Part shown: piece by piece, positions 51,631 to 61,107 of the stretch | Numbering within the stretch: the first letter of the stretch is position 1 | Layout of the letters: the number at the start of each line of letters is the position of its first letter | Source of the DNA: Actinomadura rubteroloni | GTDB taxonomy: Bacteria; Actinomycetota; Actinomycetes; Streptosporangiales; Streptosporangiaceae | Direction of reading: 5' to 3' | Assembly (NCBI RefSeq): GCF_002911665.1 | Contig: NZ_MTBP01000001.1 | Span: forward strand, 992,001-1,056,000 | Length of the DNA: 64,000 nt | Program-made: the position numbers and the translations under genes | The notes under the pieces: generated by a model | Told to the model about the DNA's origin: nothing | Database searches by the model: none | The model's input: the letters and a program-made list of their open reading frames with translations, nothing else

Positions 51631-53065
51631 TCTCGTGCTCGCCGTCGCCGGTCCGCGCGAGCACCGACCGGCGGCGGCCGTAGCCGAAGTACACGACGCA
51701 GCCGATGACGAACCAGATCGCGAACCGCAGCCACGTCTGCCACTGCAGGAACGTGATCAGCCAGGCGGAGAACACGACGCCGATGATCGGCACGACCGGC
51801 ATCCCCGGCACCTTGAACTGGCGCGGCAGCTCCGGGTGCCGGTACCGCAGGACGACCACCGCGATGCTGACGACGATGAACGCCAGCAGGATCCCGATGT
51901 TCGTCAGCTCGGCGGCCTCGGCGATCGGCAGGAACGCGGCGATGAGCGCCGAGCCGACGCCGAGGATCCACGTGATGCGGGTCGGCGCGTGCCGGGTGGG
52001 GTGCGTCTTGGCGAACCAGGCGGGGAGCAGGCCGTCGCGGCTCATCGCGAACCAGACCCGTCCGGCGCCCATCATGAACGTGAACAGGACGGTCAGCACG
52101 CCGAGGATCGCGCCGACCGCGATGATCGCGCCGACCGTCTTCATCCCGGCGGACTCGAACGCCGACGAGAACGCGGCGTTCGGGTTGATGTCGCGGTAGT
52201 CGACCATGCCGGTGAGGACGAGGCACGCCAGCACGTACAGCACCATCGAGATCGCCAGCGAGTAGAGGATGGCCTTCGGCATGTGCCGCGTCGCGTCCTT
52301 GGACTCCTCGGCCGCCGTGGACATCGCGTCGTAGCCGAAGACCGCGAAGAAGACCGTCGCGGCCCCGGTGAACGCGCCCGACAGCCCGAACGGGAAGAAC
52401 GGCGTGTAGTTGTCCGCGTGCAGGTGGAACGCCCCGACGATGATCACCAGCAGGACGATCGCGACCTTGAGGTAGACGAGCGCGGACTCGAACCGCGCGG
52501 CGTCCTTCATCCCGAGGTTGAGGATGTAGGCGATGAGCAGGCACAGCAGCGCCGCGAACAGGTTGATCTTGTAGCTGCCGGACGCGACGCCGTCGGGTTC
52601 GGTGCCGGGGGCGCCCATCATCCACAGCGGGAGCTGGACGTCCAGGAACCCGAGCAGGTCGTCGAAATAGCCCGATATGCCGATCGCGACGACGGAGACG
52701 ATCGCGGTGTACTCCAGCAGGAGGTCCCAGCCGATCGCCCAGCCGGGGAACTCGCCGAGCACCGCGTAGCCGTAGGTGTAGGCCGATCCGGCGCGCGGGA
52801 TGAGGCCCGCGAACTCGGCGTAGCAGAACGCGGCGGCGGCGCTCGCGATGCCCGCGACCAGGAACGAGACGAGCACGGCCGGCCCGGCCTTCTCGTTGGC
52901 GACCGCGCCCGCCAGCGAGAAGATCCCGGCGCCGATGATGCCGCCGACGCCGATCGCGGTGAGCTGCCACAGGCCGAGGGTGCGCCGCAGTCCGCGTCCC
53001 CCCGTGTCCTCGCTGATCTGGTCGATCGGCTTGCGGCGGGTGATGTCCCGCAGCAGACGGCCCAT
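51620..53065 (-). CDS. APC-family amino-acid permease
   Basis: 481 residues from ATG 53065 (GGAGG upstream). About 12 membrane helices starting LTAIGVGGIIGAGIFSLAGA, the substrate-binding G-I-I-G-A-G-I-F motif of helix 1. FFAVFGYDAMSTAAEESKDA and the cationic amino-acid transporter (CAT/YfnA)-type sequence MKTVGAIIAVGAILGVLT support transport of cationic or other amino acids by proton symport. Single gene. Confidence 0.92.
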   Translation of the reverse strand: MGRLLRDITRRKPIDQISEDTGGRGLRRTLGLWQLTAIGVGGIIGAGIFSLAGAVANEKAGPAVLVSFLVAGIASAAAAFCYAEFAGLIPRAGSAYTYGYAVLGEFPGWAIGWDLLLEYTAIVSVVAIGISGYFDDLLGFLDVQLPLWMMGAPGTEPDGVASGSYKINLFAALLCLLIAYILNLGMKDAARFESALVYLKVAIVLLVIIVGAFHLHADNYTPFFPFGLSGAFTGAATVFFAVFGYDAMSTAAEESKDATRHMPKAILYSLAISMVLYVLACLVLTGMVDYRDINPNAAFSSAFESAGMKTVGAIIAVGAILGVLTVLFTFMMGAGRVWFAMSRDGLLPAWFAKTHPTRHAPTRITWILGVGSALIAAFLPIAEAAELTNIGILLAFIVVSIAVVVLRYRHPELPRQFKVPGMPVVPIIGVVFSAWLITFLQWQTWLRFAIWFVIGCVVYFGYGRRRSVLARTGDGEHEIRT

Positions 53066-53195
53066 AGGAAAACCTCCGAGATGGTCTCCTATGCGGCTGT
53101 TCCCCCGGATGGGTCGGAATACCGACACCTGTTGATCACTTTTGGGTCAGGCCCGGGTGACGCGGACGGTCGCGCCACCCGGGGCCGTCCCGGGG

Positions 53196-54308
53196 TCAGC
53201 GGGGGCTCGCGTCCGTCCACGCCGAGGTCAGGACGGTCGTGGCGCTGAGCGTCGTGCCCGCGGGCAGCACCGCGTTGACACCGCCCGGCTTGCGGATCAC
53301 CAGGACTTCGGCGAGGGCGTTCCCGGTCTTCGCGTCGATGACGAGCCGGTGCTCCAGGACGCCGTTCGGGGTGCGCTCGTCGAACGCGATGGCGACGCCG
53401 GACCGTCCGGCCGGGTCCCGCACCGCGCCGAGCGACCGGACGGACGGCAGCGCCGACAGCATCCGGTACGCCGCCGCCCGCACCTGCGGCGTCACCGGCA
53501 TCACGCCGTTGACGAGGCTGGTCGCGACGGTGAACAGCCACGTGTCCGACGCCATCTTCGTGCTGGACGACTCGGTGCCGTGCCCGTCGTACCAGCGCAG
53601 CAGGGACGCGCGCAGTTTCGCCGGGTCGCCGGGCAGGGCGAGCAGATCGGCCACGCTCACGTTGCGGCCGAGCCAGAAGACCTTGTCGCCGTCGGTCAGC
53701 GGGGACGACGACCGCTGCGGCGGCTTCGGCGCGGTGGACAGCATGCCGCCCTTCAGCTTCCGGGTCCCGGTCTGGAACCGGACGGTCGCGGGCGAGCCCG
53801 CGCGCCGCCACGCCCGCTCGTCCTCGGGCGTGGCCGGACGGGCGCCGAGGATGGTCGTCTCGGTGACGATCCTGCGGTGGACGTCGAAGGGCGTCCAGAC
53901 GTCCTCGCGCTGGTCCTGGACGAACGTGTAGCCGCCGTCCACGCGGAACGCCGTGCGTTGGATCATCGACGTGTGCCAGTAGGCCAGGTGATTCGGCTTC
54001 GCGTCCCGCCGCGTGAGCGTGTTCGCGGCGGCGAGCAGGACGGTCCTGGCGTCCAGCCGCGCCGGGACGGACGGGGTCGCGGTGGGCGGCGGGCCTGGGT
54101 CGTCGGGCAGCGCCACGAACGCGGCGGTCGCGACGACGGCCGTCGCGGCGGCGGCCAGCCCCCATGCCGGGCGGAACCGCCGCCGCCGGGGCGCGGGCCC
54201 GCCGCGCATCGCCCGCGCGAGTTCGGCGTCGCGGGTGGCGGGGTCGACGGGGGCGTCCAGCTCGTCCGGGCGGGCCTGCGCGAGGACGCGCAGCAGATCG
54301 TCGGTCAT
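53196..54308 (-). CDS. CU044_5270-family membrane protein, sigma-factor partner
   Basis: 370 residues from ATG 54308. A ~45-residue cytoplasmic part (DDLLRVLAQARPDELDAPVD) precedes one membrane helix (GLAAAATAVVATAAFVAL) and a long extracellular domain. The layout and co-translation with an ECF sigma gene (ATGA) match the actinobacterial CU044_5270 family. No zinc-anti-sigma motif is visible. A role as membrane regulator of the sigma factor is inferred from context. Confidence 0.78.
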   Translation of the reverse strand: MTDDLLRVLAQARPDELDAPVDPATRDAELARAMRGGPAPRRRRFRPAWGLAAAATAVVATAAFVALPDDPGPPPTATPSVPARLDARTVLLAAANTLTRRDAKPNHLAYWHTSMIQRTAFRVDGGYTFVQDQREDVWTPFDVHRRIVTETTILGARPATPEDERAWRRAGSPATVRFQTGTRKLKGGMLSTAPKPPQRSSSPLTDGDKVFWLGRNVSVADLLALPGDPAKLRASLLRWYDGHGTESSSTKMASDTWLFTVATSLVNGVMPVTPQVRAAAYRMLSALPSVRSLGAVRDPAGRSGVAIAFDERTPNGVLEHRLVIDAKTGNALAEVLVIRKPGGVNAVLPAGTTLSATTVLTSAWTDASPR

Positions 54309-54835
54309 GACAGCTTCTCCTTCAGGATGGGGATGGCGGGCGCCGGCGGATCGGCCTCGACGGCGCGGGCCAGCCGCTTGCGGGCGCGGTGCAGCCGCAC
54401 CCGGAACGCGGCGGGCGACGCGCCGACGACACGGGCGGCGTCGCGCGGGGCGAGGCCCTGCCAGGCGACGAGCAGGAGGATCTCCCGGTCGTCCTCGGGC
54501 AGGGTCGCGAGGGCGCGCAGCACGGCGAGGCGTTCGGCGACGCGGTCGGCCACGTCCGCCTCCGGTTCCGCCCAGCGGCGCAGCTCGGCCGTCGACGCCT
54601 CGCGGCGCGTCCGGGCGCGGTGGTCGGCGAGCAGCAGGTTCCGGGTGACGCCGAGCAGCCACGGCAGCGCCGGGTCCGGGACGTCGTCGAACCGCCGCCA
54701 CGCCACCGCGAACGTCTCGCTCACGATCTCGTCGGCGACCTGCCGTCCGGCGCGGGCCGTCGCGTAGGCCCAGACGCGCTGCCGGCAGGCGTCGTACATC
54801 GCGGTGAAGCGTCTTTCGCGCGGGTCGTCCGCCAC
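54305..54835 (-). CDS. ECF sigma factor
   Basis: 176 residues from GTG 54835. Region 2 reads TAMYDACRQRVWAYATARAG, VADEIVSETFAVAWRRFDDV and LPWLLGVTRNLLLADHRART; region 4 reads LPEDDREILLLVAWQGLAPR, DAARVVGASPAAFRVRLHRA. Short SigE/SigH-like member of the group usually paired with a CU044_5270 protein, as here. Target promoters unknown. Confidence 0.9.
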   Translation of the reverse strand: MADDPRERRFTAMYDACRQRVWAYATARAGRQVADEIVSETFAVAWRRFDDVPDPALPWLLGVTRNLLLADHRARTRREASTAELRRWAEPEADVADRVAERLAVLRALATLPEDDREILLLVAWQGLAPRDAARVVGASPAAFRVRLHRARKRLARAVEADPPAPAIPILKEKLS

Positions 54836-55167
54836 ACCTGTTCCTCCGTTCGTGCGCCGTGTTCATGAGGCTGTGTTCATGAGGAAGTGCCGTGACGGCG
54901 CCCATCGTTACCGACGATCTGCGGTGTTCTGTCCGTCCGCCGGAGCTGGCGGACGGGTAAGGGACGCCTCACCGGGCGGCGGCGCGCTTTCTTTGCGCTC
55001 CGAGGTGCCCGGGGCGGACGGTCGGGAGACGGAACGCGCGGCGCGAGGACGGATCGGCGGCGCGGACGGTGCGGCGACCGTCCGGGCGGCGGCCCTTTCC
55101 GGCCGCGCTGCGACCAGACATTTTTCTAATTCAACGACAAATGGTCAAAGTGATCGGTGATCAAGGC
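54836..55167. other. ~330-bp divergent region upstream of the sigma factor
   Basis: No gene seen. A 14-bp direct repeat GTGTTCATGAGG(C/A) occurs near 54866-54893. The right end is AT-rich (55120-55165) and leads into the P450 promoter. No terminator. Confidence 0.5.
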
Positions 55168-55196
55168 TTGACCGAATGAGATTCGGCTCTTAGGTT
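55168..55196 (+). promoter_or_regulatory. promoter of the P450 operon with palindromic operator
   Basis: TTGACC (55168-55173) and TAGGTT (55191-55196) are 17 bp apart, a good SigA/HrdB-type promoter. The spacer carries the perfect dyad CCGAAT-GAG-ATTCGG (55172-55186), placed to block polymerase, as for a TetR/MarR repressor. GGTCAA/TTGACC forms another, wider inverted repeat from 55143. Confidence 0.65.
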
Positions 55197-55235
55197 CCTA
55201 CGGGTGCGGTGCCCCCGAACGTCCGAGGAGCCGAC

Positions 55236-56486
55236 TTGAGCCTCACCCTGGAGGACGCGGGCCGCGCGCTCGCCGACCCCGCCGTCTACGCCGACGACCG
55301 CCGGCTGCACGAGGCGCTCACGCTGCTGCGCCGCGAGGACCCCGTCCACCGCGTCGAGGCGCCGGGCTACAACCCGTTCTGGGCCGTCACCCGGCACGCG
55401 GACATCATGGAGGTGGAGCGGCAGCACGGCCTGTTCGTCAACGCGCCGCGTCCGCTGCTCGCCACCGCCGAACTGGACGAGGTGAACCGCCTCCGCCAGG
55501 AGCAGGGCATGTCGCTGCGCACGCTCGTCCACATCGACGACCCCGACCACCGGGTGCTGCGCGCGATCGGCGCCGACTGGTTCCGGCCGCGCGCGATGCG
55601 GGCGCTGGAGTCGCGCGTCCGCGAACTGGCCCGCCGCTATGTGGACCGGATGGCCGAACTCGGCGGCGAATGCGATTTCGTCCAGCAGATCGCCGTGAAA
55701 TTCCCGCTGCAGGTGATCCTGTCGCTGCTCGGCCTGCCGGAATCGGATTTCGACCGGATGCTGCGGCTCACCCAGGAACTGTTCGGCGGGGACGACGACG
55801 AACGCCAGCGCGGCACCAGCGCCGAGGAGAAGCTCCAGGTCCTGTTCGACTTCTTCGCCTATTTCCGGGAACTGACGGCCGCGCGGCGCGCCCGGCCCAC
55901 CGACGACCTGGCGTCCACGATCGCGAACGCGCGGGTGGACGGCGAGCCGCTGAACGACCTGGACACCGCGTCCTACTACGTCATCATCGCGACGGCGGGC
56001 CACGACACGACCAGCTCCACCATCGCGGGCGGGCTGCACGCGCTCGTCGAGAACCCCGGCGAGCTGGCGCGGCTGCGCGCCGACCCCGGGCTCATGCCGC
56101 TCGCCGTGGACGAGATGATCCGCTGGACGACGCCCGTCAAGGAGTTCATGCGGACGGCCACCGACGATTGCGAACTGCGCGGCGTGCCGATCCGGAAAGG
56201 CGACGCGCTGCTGCTGTCGTATCCGTCGGCGAACCGCGACGAGGACGTCTTCGCCGACCCGTTCCGCTTCGACGTCGGACGCGATCCGAACAAGCACCTG
56301 GCGTTCGGGTTCGGCGTCCACTACTGCCTCGGCGCGGCGCTCGCGCGCATCGAGGTCCGCGCGTTCTTCGAGGAACTGCTGCCCCGGCTCGGCTCCGTCG
56401 AACTGGCCGGGGAGCCGCGCGGGATCGCGACCACGTTCGTCGGCGGGCTGAAACGGCTGCCCGTCCGCTACACGCTGCGAGGGTGA
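55236..56486 (+). CDS. cytochrome P450
   Basis: 416 residues from TTG 55236, preceded by GAGGAG at 55225-55230; GTG 55209 is the longer alternative. I-helix IIATAGHDTTSSTIAGG (oxygen-activating Thr), K-helix DEMIRW (E-x-x-R) and heme loop FGFGVHYCLGAALAR with the Cys ligand are intact. Soluble bacterial class I enzyme needing a ferredoxin, none encoded nearby. It precedes an alcohol dehydrogenase by 2 bp, suggesting hydroxylation then oxidation of one substrate. Confidence 0.94.
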   Translation: MSLTLEDAGRALADPAVYADDRRLHEALTLLRREDPVHRVEAPGYNPFWAVTRHADIMEVERQHGLFVNAPRPLLATAELDEVNRLRQEQGMSLRTLVHIDDPDHRVLRAIGADWFRPRAMRALESRVRELARRYVDRMAELGGECDFVQQIAVKFPLQVILSLLGLPESDFDRMLRLTQELFGGDDDERQRGTSAEEKLQVLFDFFAYFRELTAARRARPTDDLASTIANARVDGEPLNDLDTASYYVIIATAGHDTTSSTIAGGLHALVENPGELARLRADPGLMPLAVDEMIRWTTPVKEFMRTATDDCELRGVPIRKGDALLLSYPSANRDEDVFADPFRFDVGRDPNKHLAFGFGVHYCLGAALARIEVRAFFEELLPRLGSVELAGEPRGIATTFVGGLKRLPVRYTLRG

Positions 56487-56488
56487 GC

Positions 56489-57592
56489 ATGGGCAGACGG
56501 ATCGACGCCGCCGTCCTGCGGGCCGCGGACGCGCCGCACCGGATCGAGCCGCTCGAACTGGCCGATCCCGGGCCGGGCGAGCTGATCGTGAAGATCGTCG
56601 GCGCCGGGATGTGCCACACCGACCTGCTGGGCCGCGCGCCCGGCGACCTGGTGGCCAAGCCCGTCGTGCTCGGGCACGAGGGGTCGGGCGTGGTCGAGGC
56701 GGTGGGGCCGGGCGTCGCGCTGACGCCGGGCACCCCGGTGGTGCTGTCGTTCGACTCGTGCGGCGACTGCGCGAACTGCCGCGCGTCGCGGCCGGGCAAC
56801 TGCGCGTCGATGGCGGCGCTCAACATGTTCTCCGCGCCGCCGGACGGGCTGCCGCGCGCGACGGACGCCTCCGGCGCCGCGATCAACAACCGCTGGTTCG
56901 GTCAATCGTCGTTCGCTTCGCACGCTTTGACGACTATCCGAAACACGGTTCCGGTTCCCGGGGACGTGCCGCTGGAACTGCTGGGGCCCCTCGGCTGCGG
57001 AATGCAGACCGGCGCCGGATCGGTGCTCGTCTCCCTGGGCGTCGGCGCGGGCGACTCGATCGCGGTCTTCGGGACGGGCGCCGTCGGCCTCGCCGCCGTG
57101 ATGGCCGCCCGCATCGCCGGCGCCACGACGATCATCGGCGTGGACACCAACCGGGCGCGGCTGGACCTGGCCCGGGAACTGGGCGCGACTCACGTCCTGC
57201 ACGGCGGCGAGGAGGACGTCCCCGGCCGCATCCGTGCGATCACCGGCCCGGAGGGCGTGCAGTACGCACTGGACACGACGGCCGTCCCCGAGGTCGTCGC
57301 GGCGGCGGTGGCGTCCCTGCGGACGACCGGCGTCTGCGGCCTCGTGGGCATCGGCACCGCCGAACTGCGCCTGGACCCGACCCTGCTCCTGATGGGCCGC
57401 ACGCTGCGCGGAATCATCGAGGGCGACGTCGTCCCGCACCTCTTCATCCCGCGCCTGGTCGACCTCTGGCGCCAGGGCCGCTTCCCCTTCGATCGCCTGA
57501 TCGAGACCTACCCGCTCGCCGCGATCGACCAGGCCGAGGCCGACACCCGCTCCGGCAAGGTCGTCAAGCCCGTCCTCCTCCCCGCCCCGTGA
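56489..57592 (+). CDS. zinc-dependent alcohol dehydrogenase (MDR, benzyl-alcohol type)
   Basis: 367 residues from ATG 56489. Catalytic zinc: Cys in GAGMCHTDLLG and His-Glu in VVLGHEGSGVVEAVG; structural Cys4 CGDCANCRASRPGNC. Cofactor motif IAVFGTGAVGLAAVMAARIA followed by IIGVDTNRARL (Asp, NAD preference). NRWFGQSSFASHALT and LLGPLGCGMQTGAGSVL are typical of the aryl-/benzyl-alcohol dehydrogenase subfamily. Probably oxidises the alcohol made by the P450 next to it. Confidence 0.93.
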   Translation: MGRRIDAAVLRAADAPHRIEPLELADPGPGELIVKIVGAGMCHTDLLGRAPGDLVAKPVVLGHEGSGVVEAVGPGVALTPGTPVVLSFDSCGDCANCRASRPGNCASMAALNMFSAPPDGLPRATDASGAAINNRWFGQSSFASHALTTIRNTVPVPGDVPLELLGPLGCGMQTGAGSVLVSLGVGAGDSIAVFGTGAVGLAAVMAARIAGATTIIGVDTNRARLDLARELGATHVLHGGEEDVPGRIRAITGPEGVQYALDTTAVPEVVAAAVASLRTTGVCGLVGIGTAELRLDPTLLLMGRTLRGIIEGDVVPHLFIPRLVDLWRQGRFPFDRLIETYPLAAIDQAEADTRSGKVVKPVLLPAP

Positions 57593-57674
57593 CCGGCGGC
57601 GGGTCGCCCGGACGGTGTGCGGGCGTGCCGAGCTTAAAGATCATCTGGGTGAACGAGTCCGACCAGGAGGCATT

Positions 57675-58106
57675 GTGACCGCGCTGGAACTCATCGCCGC
57701 CGGCGAGCCCGATCTGGACGCGGTCGCCGCCGCGTTCGACGCGTGCGGGGCGGTGGCGCCGGGCGCGCTGCGCGGGACCTGGCGCGGCGGCCTGTTCTCC
57801 TCGGGCGGCGGGCTCGCCGCGCGGCTGGACAAGCTCAACTGGTACGGCAAGCGCTTCCACGACGACGAGGACGTCGACCCGCTCCTGTGCCGCAGCGCCG
57901 ACGGCGGGCTCTACTCCTACGACGGGATGGGCCTGGCGCGGCTCCGCGAGGTGACGTTCCGGGGCGTCCCGTCCGCCGCGATGATCTACGACACGCAGCC
58001 GATCATCGACCACTTCCGCCGCGTGACCGACGACGTGGTCCTCGGCGCGATGGACGCCAAGGGCCAGCCCCGCATCCTCTACTTCCACCTGACCCGCGTG
58101 GAGTGA
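57675..58106 (+). CDS. GXWXG/DUF4334 protein
   Basis: 143 residues from GTG 57675 with AGGAGG at 57664-57669. LRGTWRGGLFSSGG contains the GxWxG motif; LDKLNWYGKRFHDDEDVDPL and the C-terminal AMIYDTQPIIDHFRRVTDDV belong to the DUF4334 part. Such proteins accompany oxidative catabolic genes and may bind a small hydrophobic ligand; reaction unknown. Fourth position of the P450 operon. Confidence 0.85.
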   Translation: MTALELIAAGEPDLDAVAAAFDACGAVAPGALRGTWRGGLFSSGGGLAARLDKLNWYGKRFHDDEDVDPLLCRSADGGLYSYDGMGLARLREVTFRGVPSAAMIYDTQPIIDHFRRVTDDVVLGAMDAKGQPRILYFHLTRVE

Positions 58107-58151
58107 GGGGGCGAGGGGAGTCACTAGGGTCGGGCGCTGGAGGTGGTGCGT

Positions 58152-59156
58152 GTGTCCGGATGGCTCCCCGAACGACCGATCGTGCAGGCTCCGATGGCGG
58201 GCGGCGCGTCCACGCCGGAACTCGTCGCGGCGTGCGCGGCGGCGGGCGCGCTCGGCTTTCTCGGCGCGGGGTATCAGACGGCCGCGCGGATGCGGGCGGA
58301 CGTCGAGGCGGTGCGGGCGCTGACGGGACGTCCGTTCGGCGTGAACGTGTTCCTGCCGTCGGCCGACGACCCCGACCCGGCCGACATCGCCGCGTATCGC
58401 ACCCGGCTGCTGCCGGACGCGGCGCGGCTCGACACCGAGCCCGGCGTCCCGCGCGCCCGCGACGACGACTTCGACGCCAAGATCGAGGCGCTGCTGGCCG
58501 GGCCGCCGGTCGCGGTGGTGAGCTTCACGTTCGGCCGGCCGGCGCCCGAGGTCGTCCGGGCGTTCCAGGACGCGGGCACCGCCGTCGTCATGACCGTCAC
58601 GTCGCCCGACGAGGCGCGGCAGTGCCCGGACGCGGACGCGCTGTGCGTCCAGGGCGTCGAGGCGGGCGCGCACCAGGGGACGTTCACCAACGCCGAGGGC
58701 GCGGGGTTCGGCGTGCGGGAGCTGGTGGGCGCCGTCCGGGAGGTCACCGCGCAGCCGCTCATCGCGGCGGGCGGGCTCGGGACGCGCGCCCACGTCGCGG
58801 AGGTGCTGGCGCTCGGCGCTGTCGCGGCGCAGGCGGGGACGGCCTTCCTGCGCAGCCCCGAGTCGGGCGCGAGCGCCGTCCACAAGGCGGCGCTCGGCGA
58901 TCCGCGCTTCACCGAGACGACGCTGACCCGCGCGTTCAGCGGACGGTTCGCGCGGGGCCTGACGAACCGGTTCATCCTGCGCCATTCGGACGCCGTCCCG
59001 GCCGCGTACCCGGACGTCCACTACCTGACGAGCCCGCTGCGCCGCGCCGCCGCCGCGCGCGGCGACGCCGACGGGCTCAACCTGTGGGCGGGCACGTCCT
59101 GGCGCACCGCCGCGCCGATCCCGGCCCCGGAGATCGTCGCCGCCCTCACGCCCTGA
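58152..59156 (+). CDS. nitronate monooxygenase-like flavoprotein
   Basis: 334 residues from GTG 58152, with GGAGG at 58138-58142; GTG 58143 is possible. ERPIVQAPMAGGASTPELVA is the N-terminal FMN-binding strand, GVEAGAHQGTF carries the catalytic His, and IAAGGLGTRAHVAEVLALGA, then AVAAQAGTAFLRSPESGA binds the phosphate. TIM-barrel 2-nitropropane dioxygenase/NMO family: oxidises nitronates or serves as an FMN-dependent reductase. Same direction as the P450 operon, 45 bp downstream. Confidence 0.9.
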   Translation: MSGWLPERPIVQAPMAGGASTPELVAACAAAGALGFLGAGYQTAARMRADVEAVRALTGRPFGVNVFLPSADDPDPADIAAYRTRLLPDAARLDTEPGVPRARDDDFDAKIEALLAGPPVAVVSFTFGRPAPEVVRAFQDAGTAVVMTVTSPDEARQCPDADALCVQGVEAGAHQGTFTNAEGAGFGVRELVGAVREVTAQPLIAAGGLGTRAHVAEVLALGAVAAQAGTAFLRSPESGASAVHKAALGDPRFTETTLTRAFSGRFARGLTNRFILRHSDAVPAAYPDVHYLTSPLRRAAAARGDADGLNLWAGTSWRTAAPIPAPEIVAALTP

Positions 59157-59237
59157 ATCTCCGTGTGACCCCGGATGCCCGAGATGCGGGTGAGTCGCTA
59201 GGTTTGCCCTGTTAACGGGGGCTCAGGGGGAGCGGCG

Positions 59238-60068
59238 ATGCGGGGCGTGCGGTTCGGTGCGGCGATCGGAAGTCTCGTGCTTCTCGCGGGGTGCGCGGCG
59301 CACGTCCGGCCGCCGGAGCGGGACGGGGTCGTCCCGGTCGCGCCGCCCGCGCCCACCGCGTCGCCTTCGGCCGACCCGGCGGAAGTGTGGGCGCGCTGGG
59401 ACCTCAAGCCGCTGCCGCCCGCGCCGCCCGCCCCGGCGGCGCCCGCGATCGCGCTGAAGGCGACGGGGCCGGTGCCGGTGTTCTCGTCCGTCCCGACGAA
59501 GGACCGCGTCGTCTTCGTCACGCTGGACGACGGCAACGAGAAGGACCCGAGGTTCCTCGACATGCTCGCGGACCTCCGGGTCCCGGTGACGCTGTTCCTC
59601 ACCGACACCGCGATCCAGAACGACTACGGATACTTCAGGAAATTGCAGGCGTCGGGCGCGGTGATCGAGAACCACACCGTCACCCATCCGCAACTCCCGC
59701 TGCTCGGTGTGGACGGCCAGCGCCGCGAACTCTGCGACGACCAGAAGGTCCTGCGGCGCGAGTACGGACGGCGGCCCGTCCTGGTCCGCCCGCCCTACGG
59801 CGAGTGGAACTCCGTCACGCAGCAGGCCGCCGCCGAGTGCGGGCTCCGCGCGATCGTCCTGTGGCGCGCGTCGATGCAGATCCACGACTTCCAGTACGAC
59901 GACCCGGAGCGCAAACTGCGCCCCGGCGACATCCTGCTCGCCCACTTCCGCGGCCCGAAGGAGCTCAAGGGCGAGACGATGACCGAGATGTTCGCCGAGC
60001 TGCTGCGCCGCATCCGGAAGCAGGGGTTCGCGGTCGCGCGGCTGGAGGACTACGTCCGCGCGCCCTGA
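59238..60068 (+). CDS. lipoprotein polysaccharide deacetylase (CE4)
   Basis: 276 residues from ATG 59238. Lipobox LVLLAGC with Cys19 shows a lipoprotein. NodB motifs: VFVTLDDGNEKDP (Asp), IENHTVTHPQL (metal His), VLVRPPYGEWN (motif 3), ILLAHFRGP (His). Likely deacetylates peptidoglycan or another wall polymer at the outer face of the membrane. The 3' end overlaps the convergent BrkB gene by 19 bp. Confidence 0.9.
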   Translation: MRGVRFGAAIGSLVLLAGCAAHVRPPERDGVVPVAPPAPTASPSADPAEVWARWDLKPLPPAPPAPAAPAIALKATGPVPVFSSVPTKDRVVFVTLDDGNEKDPRFLDMLADLRVPVTLFLTDTAIQNDYGYFRKLQASGAVIENHTVTHPQLPLLGVDGQRRELCDDQKVLRREYGRRPVLVRPPYGEWNSVTQQAAAECGLRAIVLWRASMQIHDFQYDDPERKLRPGDILLAHFRGPKELKGETMTEMFAELLRRIRKQGFAVARLEDYVRAP

Positions 60069-60967
60069 ACCATGGTCTCGGCGGGCTTGTCCGGCGCCTC
60101 GTCGGGGACCTCGACGCGTCCGCGCACCCGCGCCAGTTCCGCGTCGAACTCCGCGCCGATGAGGATCGCGACGTTGGAGACCCACATCCACACCAGGAAG
60201 ATCACGACCGCGGCGAGCGCGCCGTACGTGCGGTTGTAGGAACCGAAGTTCGCCGCGTACGCCGCGAACCCGACGGACGCGACGATCCACGCGCCGATCG
60301 CGACCGCGCAGCCCGGCGTGATCCAGCGCGGCTCCCGCACGTTCGGCCCCGCCCGGTACAGCGTCGCGATCGCCACCACCGCGACCGCGACGAGCAGCGG
60401 CCACTTCGCGATGTTCCAGCCCGTCACGAACGCCGAGCTGAGGCCGAGCACCCGGCCCGCCTGCGCGGTGAGCCAGCCGGTGAACGTCACCGCGACCGCG
60501 CTCGCGCCGAGCAGCACGACGATCGCGAGCGTCAGCGCGAGCCGCAGCGGGGCGAGCTTCCACAGCGGACGCCCCTCGCCGATGTCGTGGACGGCGTTCA
60601 GCGCCCGGATCAGCGCGCCCACGTACCGCGACGCCGACCACAGCGCGAGGACCGTTCCGGCGGACGCGACCGTCCCGGCCGTCGCCCCCGCGCCGTGCAG
60701 GTCCGACAGCAGCGCGAGCGCCGTGTCGCGCGTCGGGCCGGGCGCGAACTGCCGGACGTTCTCGGTGAGCGTCCGCTCCCCGGACACGCCCGCCAGGTCC
60801 ACCAGCGACACCACCACGATCAGCCCGGGGAACAGCGACAGCACGCCGTAGTACGTCAGCGCCGCCGCCCAGTCCAGGAGGCCGTCGTTGAGGACGCTGA
60901 CGGCCGTCCGCCGCACCACGCGCCACCAGCCCCGCAGACCCGGCCGGTCCGTCCCGTCGCCCGCCAT
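60050..60967 (-). CDS. YihY/BrkB-family membrane protein
   Basis: 305 residues with six hydrophobic segments; LDWAAALTYYGVLSLFPGLI and YRAGPNVREPRWITPGCAVA followed by GSYNRTYGALAAVVIFLVWM are conserved features of this family (formerly mis-assigned as RNase BN). WVSNVAILIGAEFDAEL is near the end. Role is unclear; transport or envelope integrity has been suggested. GGTGGCGCC-type weak ribosome site before ATG 60967. Confidence 0.9.
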   Translation of the reverse strand: MAGDGTDRPGLRGWWRVVRRTAVSVLNDGLLDWAAALTYYGVLSLFPGLIVVVSLVDLAGVSGERTLTENVRQFAPGPTRDTALALLSDLHGAGATAGTVASAGTVLALWSASRYVGALIRALNAVHDIGEGRPLWKLAPLRLALTLAIVVLLGASAVAVTFTGWLTAQAGRVLGLSSAFVTGWNIAKWPLLVAVAVVAIATLYRAGPNVREPRWITPGCAVAIGAWIVASVGFAAYAANFGSYNRTYGALAAVVIFLVWMWVSNVAILIGAEFDAELARVRGRVEVPDEAPDKPAETMVQGART

Positions 60968-61107
60968 GGCGCCACCTCCCGATCCGCCGTGGCGATACCC
61001 GCTCCGTGCCGCGCCATGCCAGGCATGGCCTTGTAGGTCGAGGGTAGAGAACCGACGCCGATTCGTCGCATTTGGAGGCAGGACGTGACCGACCGGACGG
61101 TGCCGTG

